Below the pieces are notes generated by a model, which made no database searches, was not told the DNA's origin, and saw nothing but the letters and a program-made list of their open reading frames with translations. A DNA stretch of 64,000 nt from Streptomyces sp. NBC_01451 (GTDB taxonomy: Bacteria > Actinomycetota > Actinomycetes > Streptomycetales > Streptomycetaceae), in assembly GCF_036227485.1 (NCBI RefSeq), contig NZ_CP109479.1, positions 3,968,001 through 4,032,000 on the forward strand, written 5' to 3'. A program made the position numbers and the translations under genes. Shown piece by piece: positions 50,165 to 59,484 of this stretch. Each line of letters starts with the position of its first letter. The stretch's first letter is position 1.

Positions 50165-53100
50165 TTGAGCGACCACGACAGTCACGAGAGCCACGACACC
50201 AGCGAACCAACACCCCCTGGCAGAGGGGGAGTTCGACGCGGCGTCGCCGCCGCGATCGCCCTCGCGCTGCTGGTCGGCGGTGCCACCGTCCTGGCCCTGA
50301 GCGACGACGGGCCGGCCGCGAAGAACTCGCCCGGGGCGGGCGCGAGGGCCAAGCCGGCGAAGAGCGAGGTCGGCGCCGAGGACGCGGCCCAGCGGAAGGC
50401 GCGCAGGACCGGCAAGAAAGTCGAAGTGGCCGCGCTCACCGACGAGTTCTCCCGGACGTTCGCCAATCCCGACGGCTCCTTCACCTACACGGCCTCCGTG
50501 GCGCCGGTGCGGGCGAAGAACGCCCAGGGAAAGTGGGCCCCGGTCGACACCTCGCTGCGGGAGGGAAAGGCCGGCTGGACCACCGTGAACAGCCCCAATC
50601 CCGTGACTTTCAGCTCGGGGGACCCGAACCGCACCCCAAGTAAAAGTAAATCCAAGGTAAACAGTGCGGGTCTTTCCAGTAAATCCACCAATTCGGGGGC
50701 GGGCACTGCCGGGGAGTCGGCCCTCAACACCGCCGTCTATCGCGCGACGAGCAAGAACTCGACTGTCGCCGTACCGGCCGCCGACGACGCCGAACCCGCC
50801 TGGACCTCACTCCTGACGATGTCCGTCGAGGGCCACGAGATCGGCGTCGAGTGGCCCGGCACGCTCCCGGAGCCGGTCGTCGAGGACAACCGGGCGCTGT
50901 ACGAGGGTGTGCTGCCGGACGTCGACCTGATGCTGACCGCGCGGGACAGCGGGTACACCCATGTCCTGGTCATCCACACCCCTGAGGCCGCCGCCGCGCT
51001 GGCCGCCGACCCGCCCCGCTACCGCTTCACCTCACCCACGCTCGCCTTCTCGCTCGACCCGTCAACCGACGTCATGCGGGGCGAGGACAGGAACGGCAAC
51101 GAGATATCCGTCTCGCCCACCCCGTTCCTGTGGGACTCGGCGGGCACACACGACACGGACGCCCCGGCCACCGACCCGGACGCCGGCATCGGCGGCAACG
51201 AGGACGCGGAGGACGTCGAGGGCTGGACCTCGGCCGTGGACAGGTCCGCCGAGGCCGACCCCGAGAGCAACCCCGAGGAGGGCACGGCCGGTTCCGGGAA
51301 CTCGAAGGACGACGCCGACTCCCGGCTCGACGGCGGGGACATCGACCCCGCCGCCTACGCTCGGCCGGCCTCCGCCGCGAACGAGACCCTCGCGCTGCCC
51401 GCCGTCAACGGTCCCGGCGACGGCGGCCACGCGGCCACCGCGGGGGCTTCCCTGAACCAGGTCAGCCGCGTCCTGACCATCACCCCGCCAGGCGACTACC
51501 TCGCCCCGACGGGCGCCAAGGCACCGGTCTACCCACTGTTCCTGGACCCCTCGACCTCCGCGCTGCGGTCCAACTGGACCAGCGTGTACAAGAAGTACCC
51601 CAGCTCCAGCTTCTACGACGGTGCCAACTACAACCAGGACACCAAGGAGGCCCGCGTCGGCTTCGAGCGGGACACCTGGGGCACCTCACGCTCGTTCTTC
51701 AAGCTCAAGCTCCAGAAGTCCATCAAGGACGCGGACGTCTCCAGCGCGACCATGAAGATCCTGGAGACCCACTCCTGGTCGTGCAGCAAGCGCACCATGC
51801 AGGTGTGGCGTACCGACCCCTTCTCCGGCTCCACCACATGGAACCGTCAGCCCGGCTGGAAGCGGAAGATCACCTCCAAGTCCTTCGCCTACGGCTGGAA
51901 GTCCAACAGCTCCTGCCCCGACACCAACGTCAACTTCACGGTCACCTCGCTGCTCCAGGAGGCCGCGGACAACGGCTGGACGTCCTTCAACGTGGGCCTG
52001 GTGGCCTCGACCTCCTCCTCCGCCCCGACCACCTCGGCGTCGAGCCTGGAGACGGACACGTACTCCTGGAAGAAGTTCAAGGCCGAGGGCGAGGGTTCGC
52101 CGACGATCGCCGTCGAGTACAACCGCAAGCCGGGCAACCCGACCTCGGTCACCATGAGCCCCGGCTCCTGCGACACCAGCGCGTCGCCCTACATCAACCT
52201 GGGCAAGACCGTCCCGACGATCAGCGCCAAGGCCACCGACCCCGACAGCGACCTCGCCAAGCTGGAGTTCGAGGTCTGGCGCGAGGGGTCGTACGACGCC
52301 ACCCACAAGTACTTCTCCGTCCCGGTGGACGACGGCGAGACCGCCCCGGTCAAGCTCAGCTCCGACCGGTTCACGCTGTCCAACGGCAACAACTACGTGT
52401 GGCGGGTGCGTTCCTGGGACAAGAAGGTCAGCAGCGCCTGGTCGCCCACCAGCGGCTCCGGGTTCTGCCGCTTCCACTACGACTCCGACCTGCCCGACTC
52501 GCCCTCCCTGGTCACCTCGGTCCAGTTCCCCGCCGACAGTGACAACGACAGCAACGGCGAGGTCTGGTCCACGGTCACGTTCGGCACCGCCGGGAACTTC
52601 ACCTTCACCAAGGGCGCCGACAGCGACATCGTGAAGTTCGTCTTCTCCGTCAACAACACCACGTACGACCACTACGCCTGCGCGGGCACCAAGCAGGGCA
52701 CGGGCGCGGCCACCTGCACCACCGTCATCACGTCGACGGAGGACTACACCGGGATGCAGCCACCGGCGGCAGGCCCCAACACCCTGTACGTCAAGGCCGT
52801 CGACTCGGCGGGCAACATCTCGCCCAACCCGTACAAGCACACCTTCTACGTCACCCCGCGCCCGAGCGCCGACGCCGCCGGCGACCTCAACGGCGACGGT
52901 TCCCCCGACTACGGTCACGTCACCGCCGCCGGGAACCTCTGGATCAACACGACGGACCAGAACGGCAAGTGGAACGTCAGCTCCTGGGGCCAGCACGACA
53001 ACGGGACCCTGCTGCGGGACGCCGGCACCGCCCCGCACATCTGGAACGGCGACAGCGCCAACCCCCTGTACGCGCTGGTGACCCACAACGGCGACTTCGC

Positions 53101-53773
53101 ACCCGGCGACGGTGTCACCGACTGGGTGATCCGTACGCCCGACAACCGGCTGTTCATCTATCCCGGTGACGGCTACGGCGCCATCAACGTCAGGGAGCGC
53201 GTCGAGGTCCGGCTGCCCGCCAACATGCCCGCCCCGTCCACCTGGTCGGAGATGAAGGCGGCGGGCGACCTCACCGGCGACGGCCGGCCGGAGCTGTTCG
53301 TCGCGGGCGGGGTGGGCGGCGGCGAGCTGTGGATCCTCTCCGGGTACACGGGCGGCGCATTCACCACCGCCACCCAGCACACCACCACGTCCTGGGAGGG
53401 CCGCGACTTCGTGGCCATCGCCGACTACAACGGCGACAAGGCGATGGACCTGACGTACCGGACCACGGCGGGCAACATCGTGCTGCGCAAGGGCATCCTC
53501 GGCAGTGACGGGGTGAGCACGGTCCTCAGCAGCCTGGGCACCTCGGCAGGCAGCCTGGACGGTGACGACACCTACGCCTCCACCACCTTCACGGCCGCCA
53601 GCTACCCACTGGTGTACGGCAGTCCGGACATCTCCGGCGACGGCATCCCCGACATGATCGCGACCAACTCCGCGGGCGCCCTGCTCCTGTTCGCGGGTTC
53701 CGCCACCGCCAACGACGCGTCCCCGGACACGCTGGACGCGGACGGATGGACGACGGTGAAGCGGCTGGGCTGA
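50165..53773 (+). CDS. Membrane-anchored or secreted FG-GAP/VCBS-repeat protein, partner of the RHS locus
   Basis: Encodes 1202 residues from a TTG at 50165 (GGGAGAAGGGTCCC upstream); in-frame codons further up lack a ribosome site. A single membrane segment or uncleaved signal (RGVAAAIALALLVGGATVLA, about 25-45) follows a short charged N-terminus. The body contains a DNRLRE-like jelly-roll (RSNWTSVYKKYPSSSFYDGA, ARVGFERDTWGTSRSFFKLK), fibronectin-like domains, and near the C-terminus four FG-GAP blades with Asp-rich loops: GDLNGDGSPDYGHV, GDLTGDGRPELFVA, ADYNGDKAMDLTYR and PDISGDGIPDMIAT. Streptomyces RHS genes often have such a neighbour. It may display or export the toxin, but this is inference. 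Confidence 0.85.
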   Translation: MSDHDSHESHDTSEPTPPGRGGVRRGVAAAIALALLVGGATVLALSDDGPAAKNSPGAGARAKPAKSEVGAEDAAQRKARRTGKKVEVAALTDEFSRTFANPDGSFTYTASVAPVRAKNAQGKWAPVDTSLREGKAGWTTVNSPNPVTFSSGDPNRTPSKSKSKVNSAGLSSKSTNSGAGTAGESALNTAVYRATSKNSTVAVPAADDAEPAWTSLLTMSVEGHEIGVEWPGTLPEPVVEDNRALYEGVLPDVDLMLTARDSGYTHVLVIHTPEAAAALAADPPRYRFTSPTLAFSLDPSTDVMRGEDRNGNEISVSPTPFLWDSAGTHDTDAPATDPDAGIGGNEDAEDVEGWTSAVDRSAEADPESNPEEGTAGSGNSKDDADSRLDGGDIDPAAYARPASAANETLALPAVNGPGDGGHAATAGASLNQVSRVLTITPPGDYLAPTGAKAPVYPLFLDPSTSALRSNWTSVYKKYPSSSFYDGANYNQDTKEARVGFERDTWGTSRSFFKLKLQKSIKDADVSSATMKILETHSWSCSKRTMQVWRTDPFSGSTTWNRQPGWKRKITSKSFAYGWKSNSSCPDTNVNFTVTSLLQEAADNGWTSFNVGLVASTSSSAPTTSASSLETDTYSWKKFKAEGEGSPTIAVEYNRKPGNPTSVTMSPGSCDTSASPYINLGKTVPTISAKATDPDSDLAKLEFEVWREGSYDATHKYFSVPVDDGETAPVKLSSDRFTLSNGNNYVWRVRSWDKKVSSAWSPTSGSGFCRFHYDSDLPDSPSLVTSVQFPADSDNDSNGEVWSTVTFGTAGNFTFTKGADSDIVKFVFSVNNTTYDHYACAGTKQGTGAATCTTVITSTEDYTGMQPPAAGPNTLYVKAVDSAGNISPNPYKHTFYVTPRPSADAAGDLNGDGSPDYGHVTAAGNLWINTTDQNGKWNVSSWGQHDNGTLLRDAGTAPHIWNGDSANPLYALVTHNGDFAPGDGVTDWVIRTPDNRLFIYPGDGYGAINVRERVEVRLPANMPAPSTWSEMKAAGDLTGDGRPELFVAGGVGGGELWILSGYTGGAFTTATQHTTTSWEGRDFVAIADYNGDKAMDLTYRTTAGNIVLRKGILGSDGVSTVLSSLGTSAGSLDGDDTYASTTFTAASYPLVYGSPDISGDGIPDMIATNSAGALLLFAGSATANDASPDTLDADGWTTVKRLG

Positions 53774-53789
53774 CCCAGGGGTAAACGGT

Positions 53790-53831
53790 TGAGGGGCTCT
53801 TCCGTCCGGTACCGGACGGAAGAGCCCCTCA
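53790..53831. terminator. 42-bp perfect palindrome, bidirectional terminator
   Basis: A perfect inverted repeat (arms of 21 bp, centre GGT|ACC at 53810/53811) opening TGAGGGGCTCTTCC lies between convergent genes ending at 53773 and 53854. It is an exceptionally strong terminator or cruciform. Confidence 0.9.
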
Positions 53832-53853
53832 GCCGTGATCGGCCCGGCGCGCG

Positions 53854-55380
53854 TCAGGCCGCCGGTTTCACCGTCGTCGGCGGTGTCGTCGCCGATGCCT
53901 CGCCCTTGGCCAGTGGCCACTCCTTGTGGAGTTCTCCCAGCGGGATGCGGGTCTGGAAGATCGGTGTGCCGAAGATGGTCAGCTGGAGCTGGAGGGCGCC
54001 GGAGAGGTCGACGCCCCCGTACAGGGCCCAGGAGCCGCTCGCCGAGCCCGTGCCGTCGCTCGATCCCCCGGCCGCGGCGTCCGCCTCCACGCGGAGGTAC
54101 GGGGCGAGGTCGGCGCTGACACCGACGGTGCCGTACAGGCCGATCGAGGCCTCGGCGCCCAGGGACGCCTTGACGTCGCCGGTCGCCGTGACGTTGACGT
54201 CCAGCGGGGTGCCGGTCATCTCGGACTCGCTGACCGACTGCCAGCCCTTGCTCCAGGAGAAGGTGCCGCCGACGCGGAAGTCGCCCTTGAGGTCCTGCTC
54301 GACGTCGACGGTCACCTTGCCGTCGGCGTCGACCTGGAAGTAGCAGACCAGGTCGAGGTTGACGACGATCGGGACCGGGCCCGCGTAGATGACGGGGTCG
54401 GCGTGGAGCTTCGCGAAGGGGATGCGCAGGGGCTTGCCGTCGGTCGTGGTGGTGCCGGCCGCGCGGCCCTTCAGGGACCACTTCGAGGCCCAGTCACCGG
54501 TCAGGCCGAGGAACGCGCCGCCGGGCGAGGAGCCCGTCCCGCTGCCGGAACCGTCGTACGAGAAGGCGACCTCGGGCGCGAGCTGGACGAAGCCCTGCAC
54601 CGAGGCCGACGCCGAGGCGGGAGCGCCCTCGGCCGTGGCGATGGCGGCGCCCACGTCGATACGCAGGCTGCCCAGCGGGAGCTTCGCGCCCTCGGGGCCG
54701 AAGGTGAGGTCGCCGGTCTTCGCCCAGGAGACCTTCACGCCCTGGACGAGCGGGTCGACCTCGATGGCCGACGGGTCGACCGGAACGTCGCCCTCGGCCT
54801 TGCTCTCACCGAGTACGGAGCTGAGTTCGGCGGACTTGGTGACCACCTCCGTACCGCCGTCCGCGGCGTCACCGACGACCTCGGTCACCTCGGCCAGCAG
54901 ACCGTCGGGGGCACCGGGAGCGGGGGCGCTCGCGATGACGTCACCGACGGCAACGGGCGCGGCGGGAGCGGCAGTCGTCTCCGACGCGGAGGGCGAGGGG
55001 GAGGAAGGGTCGGAGGAGGAGGGAGAGGAGGCGGGGGCGGAGGACGGGGTCTTCGCGCCGTCCACGGGCGCGGTCACCGACTTCGCGGTGATGACCGCCC
55101 GGCCGCTCTTCTTGTCGTACGAGGCGACCTTGAGCGACGACTTCCGCGCTGCGGAGCCCGTCCGGGCCGCGCCCTGGGTTGCCACGGCGGTGGGGGCCGT
55201 GTTGTCCAACGGGGCCTTTACGACGGCGAGTTCGTCCGGCGTGTTGGCGGCGGCGGGCATCTCGGCCGCTGCCGCACCCGTGTTGTCGGCCTCGGTCGAC
55301 GAGCTTGCGGAGCAGCCCGTGGTGAGCAGGGCCGCGACGGTGACCGATGCCAACAGGGCATGTCTGGTGAGCTTGTGCAC
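53854..55380 (-). CDS. Large lipoprotein of unknown function
   Basis: Encodes 508 residues from GTG 55380. The signal peptide ends in a clear lipobox, VAALLTTGC, with Cys23 as the lipidated residue. A Ser/Pro/Thr-rich linker (SAPASSPSSSDPSSPSPSAS) leads into a beta-rich region with repeated strand patterns (LPLGSLRIDVGAAIATAEGA, VTVDVEQDLKGDFRVGGTFS, VKASLGAEASIGLYGTVGVS), which resembles a beta-prism or barrel-like surface protein. I do not recognise a family. It is convergent with the FG-GAP gene and may belong to the same surface-protein island as the RHS toxin. Confidence 0.8.
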   Translation of the reverse strand: MHKLTRHALLASVTVAALLTTGCSASSSTEADNTGAAAAEMPAAANTPDELAVVKAPLDNTAPTAVATQGAARTGSAARKSSLKVASYDKKSGRAVITAKSVTAPVDGAKTPSSAPASSPSSSDPSSPSPSASETTAAPAAPVAVGDVIASAPAPGAPDGLLAEVTEVVGDAADGGTEVVTKSAELSSVLGESKAEGDVPVDPSAIEVDPLVQGVKVSWAKTGDLTFGPEGAKLPLGSLRIDVGAAIATAEGAPASASASVQGFVQLAPEVAFSYDGSGSGTGSSPGGAFLGLTGDWASKWSLKGRAAGTTTTDGKPLRIPFAKLHADPVIYAGPVPIVVNLDLVCYFQVDADGKVTVDVEQDLKGDFRVGGTFSWSKGWQSVSESEMTGTPLDVNVTATGDVKASLGAEASIGLYGTVGVSADLAPYLRVEADAAAGGSSDGTGSASGSWALYGGVDLSGALQLQLTIFGTPIFQTRIPLGELHKEWPLAKGEASATTPPTTVKPAA

Positions 55381-55569
55381 GCGTGGGGGTCCTCGGGATC
55401 GAGTTGATCGAATGACGGGACGGGGCACGGGGGTTGAGCCGGGGATCGAGCCAGGGATCGAGCACGAACGGTTACCCCTCAGTAGCCACGCATGAGCATG
55501 CCAGCCCCACGCATCGCCGTGGCACACTTCCTTCACTTTCCTCGCGTCACGATCTTGTGATGTGGATCA

Positions 55570-55938
55570 CTACTCGGCCGTCTGCTCGCCGTCCAGCCGG
55601 TACTGCTCCGACTGCACGAGGTACATCCGCCGGAAAAGCCCCGGTCCGTCATCGTCGGGCCTCAACAGGTCCTCGAACGTGCCGTGTTCGGCGACCCGGC
55701 CCCGGTCCAGGACATAGATCTCGTCGGCGTGCCGGACGCTGTGCAGACGGTGGGTGATCAGGATGATCGTCTGGCCGGCGGCGGCGCGGCTGCGGATCTG
55801 GTCGAAGACGCGCTGCTCGGTCTCCGCGTCCAGGGCGCTGGTCGGTTCGTCGACGACGAGGATGCGGGCGTCGCGGTGCCGGGCGCGGGCGACGCCGAGG
55901 CGCTGCCACTGGCCGCCGGATATCTGGTGACCACCCTT
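55570..55938 (-). pseudogene. C-terminal remnant of an ABC exporter ATPase interrupted by a TnpB element
   Basis: The minus strand reads GGHQISGGQWQRLGVARARH (signature motif), then ARILVVDEPTSALDAETEQR (Walker B, D-loop), ILITHRLHSVRHADEIYVLD (H-loop) and a normal C-terminus to the TAG at 55570. The Walker A half and any membrane domain are missing: the sequence breaks at about 55938, exactly in front of the signature motif, where the IS right end begins. This dates the loss to the element's insertion and a later deletion. Confidence 0.85.
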
Positions 55939-56577
55939 TTGACTTGTACCCCTCCTGAAGGGGAGGGAGTTTCTGGCCGTCTCGCTCGTTTCCGTGTCGC
56001 TACGCGGCACGCGCTTGAGGCGGGACTCCACGACTTCCTGTTTCTTCGCGCTGTGCCGGGACAAGTCCCGGTCTTACCGACGCTCCGCAGGCTGATGCCG
56101 CCAGTCCGGCGGCCTGTTTGACGTTGATCGCGGCGTTGTGGTCCCGGTCGTGGACGGTGTTGCAGGCGGGGCAGGTCCATTCCCGCACGTGCAGAGGTTT
56201 GGGCCCGTCCCGGTGGCCACAGGCCGAACACACCTGGCTGGTGGGCTCGAACCGGCCGACCTTCACGAAGGCCCGCCCGTACCGCTTCGCCTTGTACTCC
56301 AACAGGTCAACGAATTGTGACCAGCCCGCGTCGTGCACGCTCTTGGCCAGCCGGGTACGCACCAGTCCCGATACCGCCAGGTCCTCCACAGCGACCGCTT
56401 GGTTCTCGCGGATCAACTGGGTGGAGAGCTGATGATGGAACTCCTTGCGCGCATCCGCCACAGCAGCGTGGGCGCGGGCAACTTTCAGCCGGGCCTTTTC
56501 CCGGTTCTTCGCCCCCTTCCGCTTACGGGACAGTTCCCGCTGCGCCTTCTTCACGTTTCGAGTCACCCTGGCGGAAT
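55939..56577 (-). mobile_element. tnpB: Truncated IS200/IS605-family element: C-terminal part of TnpB plus right end
   Basis: Codons ending at TAG 56000 encode the C-terminal 190 residues of TnpB: KKAQRELSRKRKGAKNREKA, RLKVARAHAAVADARKEFHH, the RuvC-II Glu in AVAVEDLAVSGLV, the zinc finger SQVCSACGHRD...WTCPACNT and the RuvC-III Asp in HDRDHNAAINV. The N-terminal half, including the RuvC-I Asp, is gone; the frame meets the stop codon of the MFS gene at about 56580. Beyond the stop is a right end with hairpin CCCCTTCAGGAGGGG and terminal GTCAA (55939-55962), where the guide-RNA scaffold of active TnpB systems lies. No TnpA is present. The element is dead as a nuclease. Confidence 0.85.
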
Positions 56578-56580
56578 TTT

Positions 56581-57837
56581 TCACCCGTTCCGGGTGCTGC
56601 CGGGCCGCTCGACGGACCACGGCTGCTCTGCCGGGCTCGCGACTCCCGCGCCGTCACCCGTGCTGCCATCCGAACCGTGCCCCTCGCGCCGCCCAGCCGC
56701 CACCAGGACCACCGTCACGCACACCGACCCCGCCGCCATCAACGCCATCGCCGCCCCGGGGGAGGTGAGTTGGGCGATCGTGCCGGCCAGGGCCGCGCTC
56801 ACGCCCTGCATCGTGAGCATCCCGGCGGAGTGCAATCCGAGGGCGTGGCCGGAGAGTTCGGGCGGGGTGAGGAACATCAGGCGTTCCTGCTGGACGAGGC
56901 TCGCGCCGTAACCGACCGAGGCCACGCAGACCGTCACGGCCGCCACCCACACCCCGGGGCCCAGCGCGAACACCAGGTTCGGCACCGCCAGCAACAGGAG
57001 CAGCGGCACGGCCAGTCGGCGGCGCAGCCGGGGTGACACGAACCGGCCGATCGTCACGTCCCCGATGAGCATGCCGAGGGCCGCGCAGGCGAAGAGGGTG
57101 CCGGCGGAGCCGGGGTCGTAGGACACGTACAGGGACTCGATGCCGACGACCAGGCCGTTGGGCATCCAGAGGCCCAGGTAGGTGAGTCTGCGAGGCCGGG
57201 CCGACCACAACTGGGCGTTCGTACGCCAGGTCTGGGCGATGGACGGGCGGCCGGAGAGTCGGGGCGGGCGGCGGGTCAGGCCCAGGCGGGTCACCAGGGC
57301 GCCTGCCAGGTAGAGGGCCGCCGCGGTGAGGAGTGCGGTGCGGGGAGAGAGGGTCGCCACCATGACCCCGCCGGTCGCGAAACCGGCGATCTGCATCAGC
57401 CCGTTCGACATGTTGAAGACCGAACGCCCCAGCAGGTAGCCCTCCTTGGCCAGGATCTCGTTGAGCAGGCCCCAGCCGACCCCCGCCCCCAGCGACGCGA
57501 TCAGCCCCAGCACGAACAGCAGGGCGAAGACCGCCCCGATCGGCAGGCCCGGGGTCGCCATGGCCGCCGTACCGAGCGCGAAGGCGAGCGCGATGCCCGT
57601 CAGGGTCGCGCGCGGGGGCAGTCGGTCGGAGGCCGAGAGGAGGGTCGTGGCGCCCACCACCTGGGCGAGCTGGGGGCCGAACATGCTCAGGGCGGAGAGC
57701 AGGGGCGAGCCGGTGGCGCGGTAGGTGAGGGTGGCGAGGGCCAGACCGCCGATCGTCGAGGCGGCCGATCTCAGCGCCGTGGAGAGGAAGAGCGGTGTGA
57801 ACTCGCGGGTGCGGAAGAGGGCGGAGTAGCTGCGCAT
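56581..57837 (-). CDS. MFS transporter
   Basis: Encodes 418 residues with about twelve hydrophobic segments, beginning MRSYSALFRTREFTPLFLST. The block FGPQLAQVVGATTLLSASDR LPPR is the A-motif region between TM2 and TM3, and GLIASLGAGVGWGLLNEIL follows. This type resembles the enterobactin-exporter/MFS_3 group. The last 35 residues are hydrophilic, and the TGA at 56581 directly abuts the TnpB fragment, so the present C-terminus may be shortened or altered. It is divergent from the ArsR-type gene with a perfect dyad in between and presumably repressed by it. The exported substrate is unknown. Confidence 0.88.
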   Translation of the reverse strand: MRSYSALFRTREFTPLFLSTALRSAASTIGGLALATLTYRATGSPLLSALSMFGPQLAQVVGATTLLSASDRLPPRATLTGIALAFALGTAAMATPGLPIGAVFALLFVLGLIASLGAGVGWGLLNEILAKEGYLLGRSVFNMSNGLMQIAGFATGGVMVATLSPRTALLTAAALYLAGALVTRLGLTRRPPRLSGRPSIAQTWRTNAQLWSARPRRLTYLGLWMPNGLVVGIESLYVSYDPGSAGTLFACAALGMLIGDVTIGRFVSPRLRRRLAVPLLLLLAVPNLVFALGPGVWVAAVTVCVASVGYGASLVQQERLMFLTPPELSGHALGLHSAGMLTMQGVSAALAGTIAQLTSPGAAMALMAAGSVCVTVVLVAAGRREGHGSDGSTGDGAGVASPAEQPWSVERPGSTRNG

Positions 57838-57874
57838 GCGGGGAGTCTGCGAGAGGCTCCGGACCCCCGTTATT

Positions 57875-57894
57875 GTTTCGCGCACACGCGAAAC
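57875..57894. promoter_or_regulatory. Operator candidate GTTTCGCG-CACA-CGCGAAAC
   Basis: A perfect 8-bp inverted repeat with a 4-bp centre lies midway between the divergent MFS (57837) and ArsR-type (57940) starts. It overlaps a TATTGTT -10-like word. It is the likely binding site of the ArsR-type protein. Confidence 0.75.
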
Positions 57895-57939
57895 CTCACG
57901 CACGCTCCACGCTGACGGAGGGCCGACGGAGGGACGGGC

Positions 57940-58935
57940 ATGGGCTGGTGGCAGGTGAACGCCGACACCCTGGCCCGCAGCCGGTTCGTCATCTCGCCCC
58001 TCGCCGAGACCTTCGCGAACCTGCGTCTGCTGCACGCCGGGACGGCCTCGCACCCCGGCGAGCGCGGCTGGCTGGCCGCCCACCTGCCCGCGTACCGCCG
58101 CCGTCTCGCGCACGACCCGACGGCCGCTCTCCTCGTCCGCGCCGGCCTCGGCCGGGACTGGACCGCCGACTTCCTGACCCCCACCCCCCGGTACGGGGAG
58201 ACGTTCGAGGAGGCCGTCGACCGCGTCCGTACGGTCGCCCCCGCTCTCGCCCGCGACCACCTCGTCCGCTCCCGCCCCGGCCCGCTGCCCGCCGCCCTCG
58301 CCGACCGGGACGACCTCCCGGAACGCGCCGCCGACCTCCTCACGTACGTGTGGGAGGAGGCCGTACTGCCGTACTGGGACCGGCGTCGGCGCGTCCTCGA
58401 AGCCGATGTGGTCGCCCGGACCGCGCGGCTCGGTCAGGACGGCTGGGCGGCCGTCCTGGACACCCTGCGCCCGGGCACTCGCTGGCTCGACGGTGACCGG
58501 CTCCAGATCAACCTGTACGCGAACCCGCCCCGCGAGATCTCCGGTGCCGAGCTGGTCTTCGTACCCGTGACACCGAAGGCGGGGTGGGTGGCGTGGGAGG
58601 AGCCGGAGCGGTACGCCGTCATCTACCCGTGTGCGGGCGTGCTGGCCGAGCACCGCGGTGGGCGTGGGGCGTCCGCCGCCCTCGGGGCGCTCCTCGGACC
58701 GGCCCGGGCCACCGTGCTCGTCCTCCTCGACTCGCCCCACAGCACCACCCAGCTGACCGGCGTGACCGGGCAGACGCTCGGCTCGGTCGGGCGGCATCTG
58801 CGGGTGCTGCTGGACGCGGGGCTGGTGGAGCGGCATCGGGCGGGGCGGTCGGTGCTGTACTCGCGTACGGCGGCCGGTGAGGTCTTGGTCACGGCTTCGA
58901 GGGCGGGAGCAGGGCCCGACACCTACCGGAGTTAG
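57940..58935 (+). CDS. ArsR-type winged-helix regulator with long N-terminal domain (DUF5937-like)
   Basis: Encodes 331 residues. The N-terminal 230 residues (WWQVNADTLARSRFVISPLA, ERAADLLTYVWEEAVLPYWD, LQINLYANPPREISGAELVF) are a domain common to actinobacterial ArsR-type regulators next to MFS genes. The C-terminal winged helix is RATVLVLLDSPHSTTQLTGV followed by TGQTLGSVGRHLRVLLDAGL and VERHRAGRSVLYSRT. No ArsR metal-binding Cys motif is present. It starts at ATG 57940 after GAGGGACGGGC, divergent from the MFS gene. The glutathione peroxidase gene begins 9 bp after its stop, so both may share a transcript. Confidence 0.88.
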   Translation: MGWWQVNADTLARSRFVISPLAETFANLRLLHAGTASHPGERGWLAAHLPAYRRRLAHDPTAALLVRAGLGRDWTADFLTPTPRYGETFEEAVDRVRTVAPALARDHLVRSRPGPLPAALADRDDLPERAADLLTYVWEEAVLPYWDRRRRVLEADVVARTARLGQDGWAAVLDTLRPGTRWLDGDRLQINLYANPPREISGAELVFVPVTPKAGWVAWEEPERYAVIYPCAGVLAEHRGGRGASAALGALLGPARATVLVLLDSPHSTTQLTGVTGQTLGSVGRHLRVLLDAGLVERHRAGRSVLYSRTAAGEVLVTASRAGAGPDTYRS

Positions 58936-58944
58936 CATCCGCTT

Positions 58945-59448
58945 ATGACCACAGATGCCAGTTCCTCCCCCCTCGATGTCGAGATCGGTGCCCTCACGGG
59001 CGGTTCCGCGGACCTGTCCCAGTACGCGGGCAAGGCCGTCCTCATCGTCAACGTCGCCTCCAAGTGCGGGCTGACCCCGCAGTACGCGGGGCTGGAGAAG
59101 CTCCAGGCGCGGTACGCCGAGAAGGGCTTCACCGTCCTCGGGGTGCCCTGCAACCAGTTCCTCGGCCAGGAGCCCGGCAGCTCCGAGGAGATCGCCGAGT
59201 TCTGCTCGGCGACGTACGGCGTGACCTTCCCGATGACCGAGAAGATCGAGGTCAACGGGGACGCCCGGCACACCCTGTACGACCGTCTGGTGGGCTTCGC
59301 CGACGGCGAGGGCCACACCGGCGACATCCGCTGGAACTTCGAGAAGTTCCTCATCGGCCGTGACGGCCAGGTCGTCGCCCGCTTCTCCCCGCAGACCGAG
59401 CCGGAGACGGACGAGCTGGTGGGCGCGGTGGAGAAGGCCATCGGCTGA
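58945..59448 (+). CDS. Glutathione peroxidase (thioredoxin-dependent type)
   Basis: Encodes 167 residues, the normal bacterial length. It reduces hydrogen and lipid peroxides. The peroxidatic Cys41 lies in NVASKCGLTPQY, the tetrad partners are Gln71 in CNQFLGQEPGS and Trp130/Asn131 in IRWNFEKFLIGRDG, and the second (resolving) Cys87 is in IAEFCSATYG. Actinobacterial members of this type usually draw electrons from thioredoxin rather than glutathione. It begins 9 bp after the ArsR-type gene. Confidence 0.95.
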   Translation: MTTDASSSPLDVEIGALTGGSADLSQYAGKAVLIVNVASKCGLTPQYAGLEKLQARYAEKGFTVLGVPCNQFLGQEPGSSEEIAEFCSATYGVTFPMTEKIEVNGDARHTLYDRLVGFADGEGHTGDIRWNFEKFLIGRDGQVVARFSPQTEPETDELVGAVEKAIG

Positions 59449-59484
59449 CCTGCCCCTCGGTTCAGCGGGCCGGCCTTGGGTTGA

